Source: a virus. From it: a stretch of DNA of 54,638 nt. The notes under the pieces were generated by a model that was not told where the DNA came from, did no database searches, and saw only the letters and a program-made list of their open reading frames with translations. Made by a program: the position numbers and the translations under genes. The DNA lies in IMG/VR virus record IMGVR_UViG_3300029817_000033, positions 1 to 54,638 of that record; one strand, written 5' to 3'. Below are positions 1-8,452 of the stretch, piece by piece. The number at the start of each line of letters is the position of its first letter. The stretch's first letter is position 1.

Positions 1-98
1 GGTCTGGCTGGTCGTCGGCCGTGACGTGCCAGGGGATGCCCTCCTCGAAGTCGTCCTCGGCGTCGTCGGTGAGCAGCCCGCCCACGAGGATGCCGTGG
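1..98. repeat. Direct terminal repeat, left copy
   Basis: These 98 bases are identical to 54540-54637; the last base of the window (54638) is the first mismatch with base 99. The lysin frame is open through the join. This is what a linear cut of a circular or circularly permuted genome looks like, and most likely an assembly overlap rather than a packaged terminal repeat. Confidence 0.9.
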
Positions 99-643
99 AA
101 GGCGAGCATCTCCGAGTGGATGCGATCGGCCGCTCCGGGCGAGGCGACGTCGATCTCGGCGTAGGCGAACTCCTCGACATCGTCTCCAGCGAGCTTCGCC
201 GCCTGTGTCTGAGCGAACAGCCAGGCGAGCATCGTCGAGTTGGTGACGCCCTCGTCCGGCTCCGGCCCTGGCTCACCCTGGGCGATGCCATAGGCGAAGT
301 AGAGCGTCTGCGTCTCGCCGTCGGTCGGCTTGACGAAGCCAGGCTGGAACTTCCCACCCCCGAGCGCGGCCTTCGCCATGCGGTAGTGCTCGATCGCCGA
401 GAAGCCGCAGCAGCTCAGCCGGTCGTTGCAGAGCATCCCCCAGACGGTGATCCCGCCCGAGACGTCGCCGGTCGGCGGGGGAGCTCCCGGCGCCGTCGCT
501 CGGAAGCGGTCGATCAGCAGCTCGGGCACGTGAACAGCTTGGCGCTTGCCTCGCAGACCGGCCTTGCGCCTTCGAGGAGGGGACGGGGCTGCAGCAACCG
601 GGAGACCTCCCAGTTGCGGGCGATATTCGGGAGTATCGGTCAT
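1..643 (-). CDS. Lysin, N-terminal part (continues at 54539)
   Basis: This is the first part of a 594-residue lysin whose gene crosses the window ends. ATG is at 643, and the frame stays open to base 1 and joins 53398-54539 without a stop. After a basic N-terminus, residues about 60-270 resemble a papain-like cysteine peptidase module of the kind seen in phage proteins. There is a WGMLCNDR segment, a CC pair at 78-79 as nucleophile candidates, a GHDWLIVAYD segment with H219, then VTWGG. The module call is from pattern only. The full protein also has NlpC/P60 and peptidoglycan-binding domains, so it should cleave host wall peptides. It follows the beta-propeller gene after 45 bases. Confidence 0.82.
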   Translation of the reverse strand, partial: MTDTPEYRPQLGGLPVAAAPSPPRRRKAGLRGKRQAVHVPELLIDRFRATAPGAPPPTGDVSGGITVWGMLCNDRLSCCGFSAIEHYRMAKAALGGGKFQPGFVKPTDGETQTLYFAYGIAQGEPGPEPDEGVTNSTMLAWLFAQTQAAKLAGDDVEEFAYAEIDVASPGAADRIHSEMLAFHGILVGGLLTDDAEDDFEEGIPWHVTADDQPD

Positions 644-674
644 ATCGGCAGGCTATCTCCTGGGCGCGCGGAGC

Positions 675-689
675 GCGTGGAGCCCACGC
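675..689 (-). terminator. Possible hairpin after the beta-propeller gene
   Basis: GCGTGG and CCACGC pair around a three-base loop, directly beside the TAG at 689-691. A second GC-rich inverted repeat follows. There is no T-run, so this is only a candidate terminator between the tail and lysin genes. Confidence 0.35.
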
Positions 690-1936
690 TAACTGACGAC
701 GCTCCAGAAGGTCGGGTTCGTCGCTGGGGGCTTGTCCGTGTTGGGATTGAGGCAGATGTAGCGGACGCCCCCGGCCATGACCTCGTTCCACTCGTAGTAG
801 CCGTCCGCGGCTGACCAGTCGTTGACGATCCGAGCGACCACGGTGTCGGTTGCCGTGTCGATGACGGAGACAGTGTTGGCGTAGAGGCTCGCCACATAGA
901 GACGTGAGCCGTCAGGCGTGAGCCCGGTCCCGATCGGCCCGTGGCCCACGGTGATCCGAGTGAAGGTCACGTCCCCGCTGCCCTCCAGTTGGCCCAGCGG
1001 GAGCACGGCTATGGAGTCCCCCGAACCATCGGAGTTGCAACCGCAACAGGCCGCGTAGAGCTTGCCTCTCGTGATCGCGTGCTCGCCCCAGACATCGGGG
1101 ATGACCACCGTCTTAACCCAGGCGCTCGTGGGCATGTACGGCCCGCTGCCGCTGAGCACGTTCAGTTCACACTGGCTGATGAACTGGAAGTCGCCGTCCT
1201 CGGAGACGCCGCTGGCCCCCCTGACGCTCAGCTCCCAGGGAAAGGGAACATTCTCAACTCCGGTCGCAGCATCCACAAACACGACACCTCCACCTCCACC
1301 TCCGTTGGCCGCGGTCCCCGAGGAGAGAATGAAGGTGCAGGCCACTTCATCGAAGCCGTCCCCCGTGGGATCCTGGGTGCAGGAAGTGATCTCCCAAGTG
1401 GTGGTGTCGATGAGCTTGATCGGGTAGTAGAGGCCCCTGCCGCCCGGGAAGAAGACCGTGACCATCGCCTTCGTTCCGTCCGGCGTAATGGCGATGCCCC
1501 AGAGCTGAGTCTCGCTGATCCCGTTGATCGTGTGGACCACCTCGTCCGTGGCTGTGTCGATGATCGAGATCCTCATGTCCACGGCACAGACGACCCACAC
1601 CTGCGTCCCGTCCGGGGTGATGGCAAGGGCAGAGGGCTGGTGCAGGTCCGGGTCGCTGACTGTCTTGACGATCTTGTTCGTGCTGGTCTTGATGACGGAG
1701 ACGGTGTTGGTGCTGGCGTTCGTGACGTAAGCCTTCCTGCCGTCCGGCGTGACCTTCACGCCCCAGGGCTGCACTCCCAGAGGCAGAGCTGGAGGGACCG
1801 GCCCCGGAGGCAGAGCTGGAGGGACCGGCGAGCCGATGGAGATGCAACCGACGTCGATGCCACTGCTGGAGCCCGAAGGGGGCGGCGTCACCCCCGAGCG
1901 GAACGGCATCTTGAACTCGCCGAGAGGACGAGGCAC
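689..1936 (-). CDS. YVTN-type beta-propeller virion protein
   Basis: The product is about 415 residues from a GTG at 1936; an ATG ten codons in is possible. After a proline-rich N-terminus, the chain has repeated blades with TPDG, AYVTN and VSVIDTATD motifs, the signature of YVTN beta-propellers (about 70-400). Such propellers usually bind ligands or proteins. Here the gene is last in the tail block, after the baseplate-type gene, so a tail-tip or receptor-contact role is likely but inferred. Both ends of the chain carry propeller-like blades, suggesting a closed ring. It lies immediately after the 1937-2512 gene with no gap. Confidence 0.75.
   Translation of the reverse strand: MPRPLGEFKMPFRSGVTPPPSGSSSGIDVGCISIGSPVPPALPPGPVPPALPLGVQPWGVKVTPDGRKAYVTNASTNTVSVIKTSTNKIVKTVSDPDLHQPSALAITPDGTQVWVVCAVDMRISIIDTATDEVVHTINGISETQLWGIAITPDGTKAMVTVFFPGGRGLYYPIKLIDTTTWEITSCTQDPTGDGFDEVACTFILSSGTAANGGGGGGVVFVDAATGVENVPFPWELSVRGASGVSEDGDFQFISQCELNVLSGSGPYMPTSAWVKTVVIPDVWGEHAITRGKLYAACCGCNSDGSGDSIAVLPLGQLEGSGDVTFTRITVGHGPIGTGLTPDGSRLYVASLYANTVSVIDTATDTVVARIVNDWSAADGYYEWNEVMAGGVRYICLNPNTDKPPATNPTFWSVVS
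1781..1828 (-). repeat. 27-base tandem repeat in the propeller gene
   Basis: A 21-base block occurs at 1781-1801 and again at 1808-1828 (period 27). It encodes two copies of a PPALP-type proline-rich stretch in the linker before the propeller. Confidence 0.85.
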
Positions 1937-2512
1937 TCAGATCGCCCGGATGTTCGCCGTCAGCCCCGCGACGGCGAGCGAGCCTGAGTAGGACTCCAGC
2001 TTGGCTTGGAGCGAGTCGCCCCCACCGATCGGCCAGCCTCCGGCCTGCTGCCCTTGCACTTCCTGGCTCCCACCATGCGAGAGCGTGAGCGCGGTGAACA
2101 GCGCTCCGGCGCAGTAGAAGCCGATCTCGATGTCGTCGTCCGGGTCGACGATGACAGCCGCCTGGACGAGGTAGACCTTGCCGGTGTAGTTCGTGCTCAT
2201 CGGGTACTTGCCGGAGAGCTGGCCCACCTGCTCGGAGATCGGGTCGTACCACTTGAAGATGATGTCGACCTTGTGGGCGGGGACGAGCATCCCCCGGTCG
2301 TAGTCGTAGTGGTAGGCGAAGCCGTCGTCGAGTCCAGGGCTGGCGCTGTAGCCCCCAGCCGAGAGCGGCTCGGGTCCGCTGGCAACATCGTCGAGGTCGG
2401 TGATGCGCCCGAGCGGGATCGGGTTGCCGCGCTCCAGCTCGAAGGTGCGGCGCCGGTTCTCCCTGATCGCCCTCGTGCCCTTCGGCGTCCGCACGTTGGC
2501 ATTGCGGTCCAT
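1937..2512 (-). CDS. Tail-tip protein of unknown function
   Basis: The product has 191 residues, starting with MDRNANVRTPKG. The start is the ATG at 2512, which overlaps the upstream stop as TGATG; a longer frame upstream only shadows the previous gene. The chain has a charged N-terminus (residues 1-35), then a mostly beta-looking body with IIFKWYDP and GKVYLVQAAVIVDPDD segments. I do not recognise a family. Its place between the baseplate-hub-like protein and the propeller suggests a minor tail protein. Confidence 0.7.
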   Translation of the reverse strand: MDRNANVRTPKGTRAIRENRRRTFELERGNPIPLGRITDLDDVASGPEPLSAGGYSASPGLDDGFAYHYDYDRGMLVPAHKVDIIFKWYDPISEQVGQLSGKYPMSTNYTGKVYLVQAAVIVDPDDDIEIGFYCAGALFTALTLSHGGSQEVQGQQAGGWPIGGGDSLQAKLESYSGSLAVAGLTANIRAI

Positions 2513-4254
2513 CAGCCGAGCACCTCGATCGGAGGGTTGATCGTCACGTCCATCACGTCTCCCTGGTCGGGGTAGAGGTCGATCTGGATGACCCGCCAGA
2601 TGCCGGTGAGGTTGATCCAACCGTAGACGACGTCGACCGGAACGGTGTCGCCCACTTCGAGGCCGGTCACCAGCTCCTCGCCCCAGCAGCGCAGCACAGG
2701 CACGCCGGCGTTCCCGCCGATCGAGGCCAGGCGGCGCGTCGCCATGTCGGGGAGGGAGCTGTCGGCCGTCCCGGTGGGGGCGCTCTCGACGATCTCCAGA
2801 TCGAGCGGGATGTTGTCGCCGCTCGGCGTCTTCCCTGCCATGCAGAGGTCCGTGTCGCTGGCGCCGCCCTCGTAGCGAGCGGGGCCGCCAGCGAGGTTCG
2901 AGCCGCCAGCGGTGGTGGCGACGCCCATCTCCGTCACCACCGAGGCCGCCTGCTCACCATCGTAGTAGGGCGTCGAGTCGGCGATCTCGCAGTTGCGGTG
3001 AAGCACGATCGCGAGGTTGGGCTTGAAGGCACCCCTCCCGCCCGGGTGCTCCGTGGTGCCGGAGGTCAGCGAGTAGGTGTGGAAGGTGCGCTCCGTCGGG
3101 CTCGTCAGCTCGACGGCGAAGTCGGCTCCGTCTTGCATGCCGGGGTACTCCTGGAGCGCCTGGAGGATGTTCCCGTGGTCGGCGAACTGGTACGCCTGGA
3201 TGCGCGTCTTACCGGTGGGCGGGCAGCTCGCGGCGGGGATCTGCGTGTCCGAGTAGGGGACGATGTTGAGGAAGCCCTTCGTCCCGTCGCTGTCGTTGTG
3301 CGAGCCGCCCTGGGCGTAGGAACAGATGCGGGCCATCGTGGTCGCCTGGTCCTCGCCGCTCGCCGCGGTTGCCAGCGAGTCGGCGTAGACGAGCCGGACT
3401 CCGGCCCAGTCGATCGTGCCGTTCGGGCAGTAGAGGCGGCAGTCGAAGAACCACTCCTCATGCGCCGCCATGACGGCGCCGATCTGTGCCACCTGCCAGC
3501 TCCCGCGTGGCGAGGCGTTCGAGAGCGGGAAGTAGTAGGGCCCGGCCTTGATCCACGACTCGTCCACCGGCCAGCCCTCGTGGTCGACGACGGCGATGTA
3601 GAGCCCTCGCTGCTGGTGGCCGGGACCGGCTGGGCCGTCCCAGTCCTCGATGTAGTAGAGGGCGGTGAGCGTCGCCCCCATGCCCTGATCTCCGGCTGGC
3701 ACTCCGAGTGGGACGACTTGCCGGAGACAGGCGTCCTCGGGAGCGCTGGCGCCTCCGTCGGAGAGCGTCAGGTGGACATAGTTCGGGGGCCAGCCCGGCG
3801 CCGGGACGCTGCCCTCGCCCTTGATCGTGGGATCGCAGGCGTGCGCCCCCCACATCACCGGGTTCCCTCCATCGATCCCCTCGGAGAAGTCGCCGTTCGC
3901 CAGCCGGTTACGACCTCCGGCTCGGCCGAAGAACCGGCGCTTGAAGTACCACTCGGGCGAGTCCACGGTGAGGACGCTCATGTCGCCCTGGCCCTGTGGC
4001 TTCGTGATCGGCCCCCAGAAGACGAGCTTCGCCGTCCCCCCGCGAGGTGGGGTGCGCCAGACCTGGATCTCGTACTCGCCCGGCTGGCGGAAGTAGCCGG
4101 ATGCCTGGGCTCGGCGAGTGGCGAGCTGGAAGGTGACCTCCCCGATGTCGTTGAGCACCGTCGTGACCTGCTGGAGGTCGACGGCGCGGCCGAGCGAGGC
4201 GTAGGGCCTGCCCGTCACATCGACGACCCGAAGCTCGTAGCTGCCAGCGGCCAC
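2512..4254 (-). CDS. Minor tail protein, Gp37-like
   Basis: The product has 580 residues and resembles the Siphovirus ReqiPepy6 Gp37-like tail family. It has an N-terminal YELRVVDVTGRPYASL region, then LQQVTTVLNDIGEVTFQL and EIQVWR before a VLTVDSPEWYFKRR block. In the middle (about 110-290) there is a NGDFSEG segment like those that open carbohydrate-binding or jelly-roll inserts. The C-terminal part (EVGDTVPVDVVYGWINLTGIWRVIQIDL) is the typical family ending. By family knowledge it forms part of the baseplate or tail tip. It follows the distal tail gene after two bases and overlaps the next gene by one base. Confidence 0.75.
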   Translation of the reverse strand: MAAGSYELRVVDVTGRPYASLGRAVDLQQVTTVLNDIGEVTFQLATRRAQASGYFRQPGEYEIQVWRTPPRGGTAKLVFWGPITKPQGQGDMSVLTVDSPEWYFKRRFFGRAGGRNRLANGDFSEGIDGGNPVMWGAHACDPTIKGEGSVPAPGWPPNYVHLTLSDGGASAPEDACLRQVVPLGVPAGDQGMGATLTALYYIEDWDGPAGPGHQQRGLYIAVVDHEGWPVDESWIKAGPYYFPLSNASPRGSWQVAQIGAVMAAHEEWFFDCRLYCPNGTIDWAGVRLVYADSLATAASGEDQATTMARICSYAQGGSHNDSDGTKGFLNIVPYSDTQIPAASCPPTGKTRIQAYQFADHGNILQALQEYPGMQDGADFAVELTSPTERTFHTYSLTSGTTEHPGGRGAFKPNLAIVLHRNCEIADSTPYYDGEQAASVVTEMGVATTAGGSNLAGGPARYEGGASDTDLCMAGKTPSGDNIPLDLEIVESAPTGTADSSLPDMATRRLASIGGNAGVPVLRCWGEELVTGLEVGDTVPVDVVYGWINLTGIWRVIQIDLYPDQGDVMDVTINPPIEVLG

Positions 4255-4256
4255 GG

Positions 4257-5120
4257 CTAGATCCAGGCGTTGTGGTAGATGACCGTTCCCGTCCCCGAGC
4301 CGTAGTAGGCGACCGTCGTGATGACGCCGGGCGGGAACGCCACCCAGGTCGGGGTGAGGAGGTACTGATAGGCGTTGGCCCCGGTCTCGTCAACGCAAGT
4401 CTGTTCGAGCGCGTCGATCGTCAGCTCGCTCGGGATCGCCCCGTAGGTGTCGGTGAGAGCGAAAGCCGTGACGTCCCCCACCATGACCAGGTCGCTGTCC
4501 GCTCCGTGGGTGATGTGGTAGACCGGCCAGCTCGGGTAGGTGCCCTCCGGCTCGACGGCGAGCCCCTCTCCTCCCTCGCCTCCGAAGCGCGGGATCGTGA
4601 GCGGTCCGACTTGCGACGCCGAGAGCTTCCAAGGGTCGGGCGCCACGAGCTGTGCCTGGAAGGTCAGCGGCCAGAGCAGACTCCCCCGCACCGAGCCGGA
4701 GAAGTCGGCGGGCCACCCCTTCTGGGCGGTGTGGGCGGTCGCCTTGTAGACGCCGACCGTGCGCTCGATGTCCTCCCAGACGGAGAGCGTGCCCGGCCCA
4801 TTCGCCTCGGTGATGTTGAGCGCCGACGCCAGCGCGTACACCGCGGCGAAGCGCGCCGCCTCGGTGGGGCTGATGCAGAGCCCGCCCTGGAGCGTGAGCG
4901 TACGGGACTGGTGCTCGACTTCGGAGTAGAAGACCCCGTCCCGCCCGACGTCGTCGAAGGAGTTCGTCCGCACGTCGGCCGAGTCCCAGCCGCCGATGTC
5001 TTGCACCATCCAGCAGTTCCCTTGGGCGTCAGGGACGAGCAGGCCGCCTTCGACCTGGTTGAAGACGATCGTCCGGCCGCCCCCGGCGATCTGGCACTTG
5101 AGCCCAACCCGAGCGGTCAT
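4257..5120 (-). CDS. Distal tail (Dit-like) protein
   Basis: The product has 287 residues. The early part contains VEGGLLVPDAQGNCWMVQDI and a DDVGRDGVFY segment, and the middle has LTFQAQLVAPDPWK, both common in siphovirus distal tail proteins that link the tail tube to the baseplate. Its position just after the tape measure gene fits. The start ATG overlaps the tape measure stop as ATGA, so it is translationally coupled. The family match is by pattern and position only. Confidence 0.7.
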   Translation of the reverse strand: MTARVGLKCQIAGGGRTIVFNQVEGGLLVPDAQGNCWMVQDIGGWDSADVRTNSFDDVGRDGVFYSEVEHQSRTLTLQGGLCISPTEAARFAAVYALASALNITEANGPGTLSVWEDIERTVGVYKATAHTAQKGWPADFSGSVRGSLLWPLTFQAQLVAPDPWKLSASQVGPLTIPRFGGEGGEGLAVEPEGTYPSWPVYHITHGADSDLVMVGDVTAFALTDTYGAIPSELTIDALEQTCVDETGANAYQYLLTPTWVAFPPGVITTVAYYGSGTGTVIYHNAWI

Positions 5121-7288
5121 GACGCGATCCCCAGGGCCTTGTCGACAGCCTTCACCACGGCAGCCGAGTTCGGCCCGCTCACGATGACCGTCGGCGCCTT
5201 ACCCAGGGCGCCGGCGCTCCGCTGCGGGTTCAAGAGGGTCCGCAGATGCTCGTTGAACTGCTGCTGGATCGTCGTCTGCTTCTCGATCGCCGTCACGATG
5301 CTGCCCTCCCGGCTCGCCTGCCCGGCCCAGACCGGGCTCGTCACGCCGAGATCCTTCCCGATCTGCTTGAGCTGCGTGAGGCTCAGCCTCGACAACCCGA
5401 GCTGCTGAGCCACCGACAGGCGCTTGTCGTCGGCTTGGATCGCAGCGATGAGCTTCTGGTTCGCCGAGACCTGTTGGGAACTGAGGTTCGGCCCCTCCAG
5501 CACCATCCCTCGGCCTCCCCGAACCCAGTGGCTCGCGTCGGCAGCCTTGAGGAGGGCGATCGCCCTCTCGTTCGACTTGATCGCCTGGAGCGCCGACTCG
5601 TCGTGGACGTTGAGGCCCTTGCCGACGGCGGCGTTGAGCTTGACCTCTCCGGCGATCTTGACGAGCGAGCCGTGCATGATCCAGTTCCCCAGGTCCGTCG
5701 AGATGGACTTCCCTCCCCAGAGCTTCGGGAGCTGGTTGATGAGCGTGCCAACGACGCCTCCGAGAGCCAGCGCCATCGCCCCCGCAGCGACCGCGCTCAT
5801 CGCCCCCACGCCGACCGGCAGGAACCCGCCCTCCAGAGCCGGGAGCCCCGTCTCGGCAGCGGGGAGGGCAGCAGGGGCAGCCTCCTCGACTGCCTTGCCC
5901 GTGAAGGGGTTCACCGGCCCCTCGGCGGCGCTCCGGCCGAAGCCGCCAGCCATCGAGAGCTTCTCGGCAGCGGCCATGAGGGCTTCGGCTGCCTCGTTGA
6001 GCGTCACGCCCGCCGTCTGGAGCTGCACCCCGGCCGTCGTCTGCGTGGTCGTCGTCGTCATCCCAAGGATCGACTTCGCCCAGCCGCCCATCTTGCCGAG
6101 CACAGGGAGCGCCTTCGAGAAGAGGTAGAGCGCGCCGCCCGTCGCCATGAGCGGGAGCGCCCACTGCTGGCCGAACTCAGCCGCCCAGTCCTCGAACTTG
6201 GCTCGCACTCGGTTCAGGATGCCTTGCCAGGTGTTCGCGATCGCGTCGGCGGCGCCCTTCGTCTTCCAGTCGATCATCTGCTGGACGGTGCGGCCCCCGG
6301 TCGTCTTCATCAGGAGGGCGTTCGCGTTCGCCTCGGCCTTGATCGAGTCGGTGTGCTTCTGCGTGGCGAGGATGAGGGCGTTCTTGGCGTTGGCAAGCTG
6401 CTGGTTCTGGGCGATCGTCAGCCCGTTGCTCCCGACGTACTTGGCGTTCGCTGCCGTCGCTCGCTCGGTCGCCTCGGTCTGGACCTCCGTCATATGGAGC
6501 TGAGCGAGCGCGTACTCGTTCTGCGCTGTCTGCTGCTCCTTCGGAGTCACCGCCTCGTTGAGCTTCTGCTGAGCCGCAGCGAGCCGGAGCTGGGCCGCCT
6601 GGAGGTCTTCGGCGTTCTTGGCCGCGATGGCATCGGGAGTGCTCGTCGCTCCGGCCACGGCGGTCTTGAGCCTCACTTCGAGCTGCTCCAGCTTCGTGTG
6701 GGCCTTGATGACCTCGGCTGCCGACTTCGTGACTTCCTTCTGCGCGGACGCCTGGGCGCTCTGGGCCTTGGTCATCTCCTTCGTGTCGATGCCGAGAGCT
6801 GCCAGCGCTCGGAACTGCCCGGCTGCCACGGTGCGGACATACATCGTCGCGGCCGAGTTGAGGTCCATCTGTCGAGCAGCCGCGAGGTCTGCCACGTGCC
6901 CGATGTCGGCCAGCCCCTCCTTCGTCGAGCCGAAGCCACGGACCAGGATCGCGAGGGCGTTGTTGATCTTCGCATTCGAGTAGCCGAAGTGCGCTCCGGC
7001 CCTGTCGGCCGCTCCGATCTGCCCCGCGTAGGTGTCGTACTTCGCCCCCGTCGTCGTGATCGCGTTCTTGAGGAGGGCGAGCGCCGACTGGCTCTGCTCC
7101 GAGAAGTGGAACATGGCGACGCCAGCGGCCAGCAGCCCGAGCCCGAGGTCGCCGACTCCCTTGGCGAAGGACTTCTTGAACGAGCCTCCAGCGATGCCTC
7201 CGACGGTCCCCATCTCGGTCGCTGCGACCCCCGAGAAGTCCCCGAGGAAGGGCTGGAGCTGGACGAACGCCTGGCCGATGATCGTCAT
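5117..7288 (-). CDS. Tape measure protein
   Basis: The product has 723 residues. It is rich in Ala, Gln and Lys, with a long predicted helical and coiled-coil region (about 160-340), a hydrophobic segment near residues 45-65 (LGLGLLAAGVAMFHF) and another near 490-520. This is the layout of a tape measure protein, which sets tail length and helps DNA entry. It lies directly after the frameshifted chaperone pair and before the distal tail gene, the standard siphovirus order. At the usual 1.5 angstroms per residue the tail would be about 110 nm, which is an estimate. Confidence 0.88.
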   Translation of the reverse strand: MTIIGQAFVQLQPFLGDFSGVAATEMGTVGGIAGGSFKKSFAKGVGDLGLGLLAAGVAMFHFSEQSQSALALLKNAITTTGAKYDTYAGQIGAADRAGAHFGYSNAKINNALAILVRGFGSTKEGLADIGHVADLAAARQMDLNSAATMYVRTVAAGQFRALAALGIDTKEMTKAQSAQASAQKEVTKSAAEVIKAHTKLEQLEVRLKTAVAGATSTPDAIAAKNAEDLQAAQLRLAAAQQKLNEAVTPKEQQTAQNEYALAQLHMTEVQTEATERATAANAKYVGSNGLTIAQNQQLANAKNALILATQKHTDSIKAEANANALLMKTTGGRTVQQMIDWKTKGAADAIANTWQGILNRVRAKFEDWAAEFGQQWALPLMATGGALYLFSKALPVLGKMGGWAKSILGMTTTTTQTTAGVQLQTAGVTLNEAAEALMAAAEKLSMAGGFGRSAAEGPVNPFTGKAVEEAAPAALPAAETGLPALEGGFLPVGVGAMSAVAAGAMALALGGVVGTLINQLPKLWGGKSISTDLGNWIMHGSLVKIAGEVKLNAAVGKGLNVHDESALQAIKSNERAIALLKAADASHWVRGGRGMVLEGPNLSSQQVSANQKLIAAIQADDKRLSVAQQLGLSRLSLTQLKQIGKDLGVTSPVWAGQASREGSIVTAIEKQTTIQQQFNEHLRTLLNPQRSAGALGKAPTVIVSGPNSAAVVKAVDKALGIAS

Positions 7289-7289
7289 G

Positions 7290-7612
7290 TCAAGTCACCG
7301 GAGCAGCCGAGGGAACGAGGGCCATGATCTCTTGCAGGTCGCGCAGCGCCGACGCGCTCGTGCCCCAGTCGGAGTCGAGCGGGTCCACGTCCGGCCCTGG
7401 GATCGTCGCCCGGTCCATCAGCTTCTCTGCCTCCTCCATCCCGATCGCATCGACCATCGCTGCCCAGGCCGCGTTCAGATAGTGCCAGCCAGCGAGGGCT
7501 CCCGGCTCGGCGTGCCCGGCAAGGACAAGTCGCCCGTCGAAGTAACCCTCACCGGAGAGGGCCCACTCCCAGAGGGCGCGGGCCCGTCGGTAGGGCGTTC
7601 CGTGTACGCCGG
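7290..7612 (-). CDS. Tail assembly chaperone, frameshift extension
   Basis: This is the -1 frame following the 7475-7993 gene, ending at 7290, two bases before the tape measure start. It encodes RARALWEWALSGEGYFDG, then a helical stretch with WHYLNAAWAAMVDAIGMEEAEKLMDRA. It has no start codon of its own with a ribosome binding site and is open across the end of the first frame. This is the classic arrangement in which a small share of ribosomes slip to make a longer chaperone. The exact junction is not determined; codon use favours the new frame from about 7595 downwards. The start coordinate given is the earliest likely slip. Confidence 0.75.
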
Positions 7613-7993
7613 ACCCCAGAGCCACATGAAGATGTCGCCGAGCACCTCGCTCTCGATCTCGACATCGCTGTCGATGAGGTTCACGAAGCGCTGGTAGTCG
7701 TCGGGCACCATCTCGACCTTGACCTCGTCGTCCTCGATCCGCTGGACGGGCACGAGGATGCCGAGCTCCCGGCACTTCGAGCAGTCGCGCAGAACCGTCT
7801 TGCGGATGAGCCGAGCGATCGCCGTCGCCTGCATCACCCCCGTCGAGTCGGCCGTCGCCAGGAAGCCCTCGTTGAGCGCCGAGGCCGACATCACCGGGGC
7901 ACAGTGGAACTCCTGCTCGGCCAGCTTGAAGGAGACCTCTCGGGGCTCGGCCTTGCCCTTCCCGCTCCCGAAGTCCTTGAACATCTTGCTCAT
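7475..7993 (-). CDS. Tail assembly chaperone, short form
   Basis: The product has 172 residues, starting MSKMFKDFGSG at the ATG 7993, which overlaps the upstream stop as ATGA. The chain has a domain with FKLAEQEFHCAPVMSASALNEGF, a CSKCREL segment (possible metal pair) and an acidic helical part with FVNLIDSDVEIESEVLGDIFMWLWG. The last 45 residues are Pro/Ser/Thr-rich and look like the wrong-frame tail expected after a slip site. By family knowledge it binds the tape measure protein during tail assembly. Confidence 0.8.
   Translation of the reverse strand: MSKMFKDFGSGKGKAEPREVSFKLAEQEFHCAPVMSASALNEGFLATADSTGVMQATAIARLIRKTVLRDCSKCRELGILVPVQRIEDDEVKVEMVPDDYQRFVNLIDSDVEIESEVLGDIFMWLWGPAYTERPTDGPAPSGSGPSPVRVTSTGDLSLPGTPSREPSLAGTI
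7575..7620 (-). promoter_or_regulatory. Candidate -1 frameshift window
   Basis: In the mRNA direction GGGGTCC is at 7617-7611 and GCCCTACC at 7596-7589. At the first, the zero-frame codon GGT can re-pair as GGG; at the second, CCT can re-pair as CCC. Neither is a perfect X XXY YYZ heptamer. GC at third positions shifts from the first frame to the second near 7595, so the second site is slightly favoured. Confidence 0.5.
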
Positions 7994-8451
7994 AGCGTGT
8001 TCGCCCTCACGATCTCGACCTGGGCCTCTTTCAGCCACGGGTTCGGCTTGGTTCCTGGGTGGTGGACTATGGCGGCGAAGACCTGGACGCCTCCGTCGCC
8101 GATGAACCGGAGCGCCTTCGCGTTGACCGGCAGGATGACATGAGGGTCGGTGCCCTCGTGGACGTACCAGCCGACCGGGTCGTAGGTGCCGACCCGGACG
8201 ATCCAGCCGAACGGCCCGCCGAGCGCCTCCTCGTGGACGATCGACTCCATGAGCGTGCCCGGCTCGCGCTCGTCGCTCGTGTAGTCGCCGGGGTGCCCGA
8301 TCGGGCAGGTCTCCTTCGCCCGAGCCCAGATCTTGCAGTTGAGGTAGACGGCCCCCTTGAAGGTCGACTCGGCCATCGCTGCGGTGAACTCACCGGGCGG
8401 GAGCGGGACGAACATGATCCCGCCCTTGACGGTGGTGGGGACGGTCGCCAT
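7990..8451 (-). CDS. Gp10-like neck / tail completion protein
   Basis: The product has 153 residues. The ATG at 8451 is chosen because the longer frame upstream only shadows neighbouring genes. The chain shows the HK97 gp10-like pattern: an N-terminal helix with AAMAESTFKGAVYLNCKIWARAKETCPIGHPGDY, then IVRVGTYDPVGWYVHEGTDPHVI and a VHHPGTKPNPWL ending. By family knowledge it connects head and tail or closes the tail end. It overlaps the chaperone start as ATGA. Confidence 0.72.
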   Translation of the reverse strand: MATVPTTVKGGIMFVPLPPGEFTAAMAESTFKGAVYLNCKIWARAKETCPIGHPGDYTSDEREPGTLMESIVHEEALGGPFGWIVRVGTYDPVGWYVHEGTDPHVILPVNAKALRFIGDGGVQVFAAIVHHPGTKPNPWLKEAQVEIVRANTL

Positions 8452-8452
8452 C

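Noticed and set aside
941-1987. Long open frames on the plus strand across the window
   Set aside because: High-GC DNA opens the opposite frames; their translations are rich in Arg, Gly, Asp and Ala with no family motifs, and they mirror minus-strand genes with ribosome binding sites and coupling.
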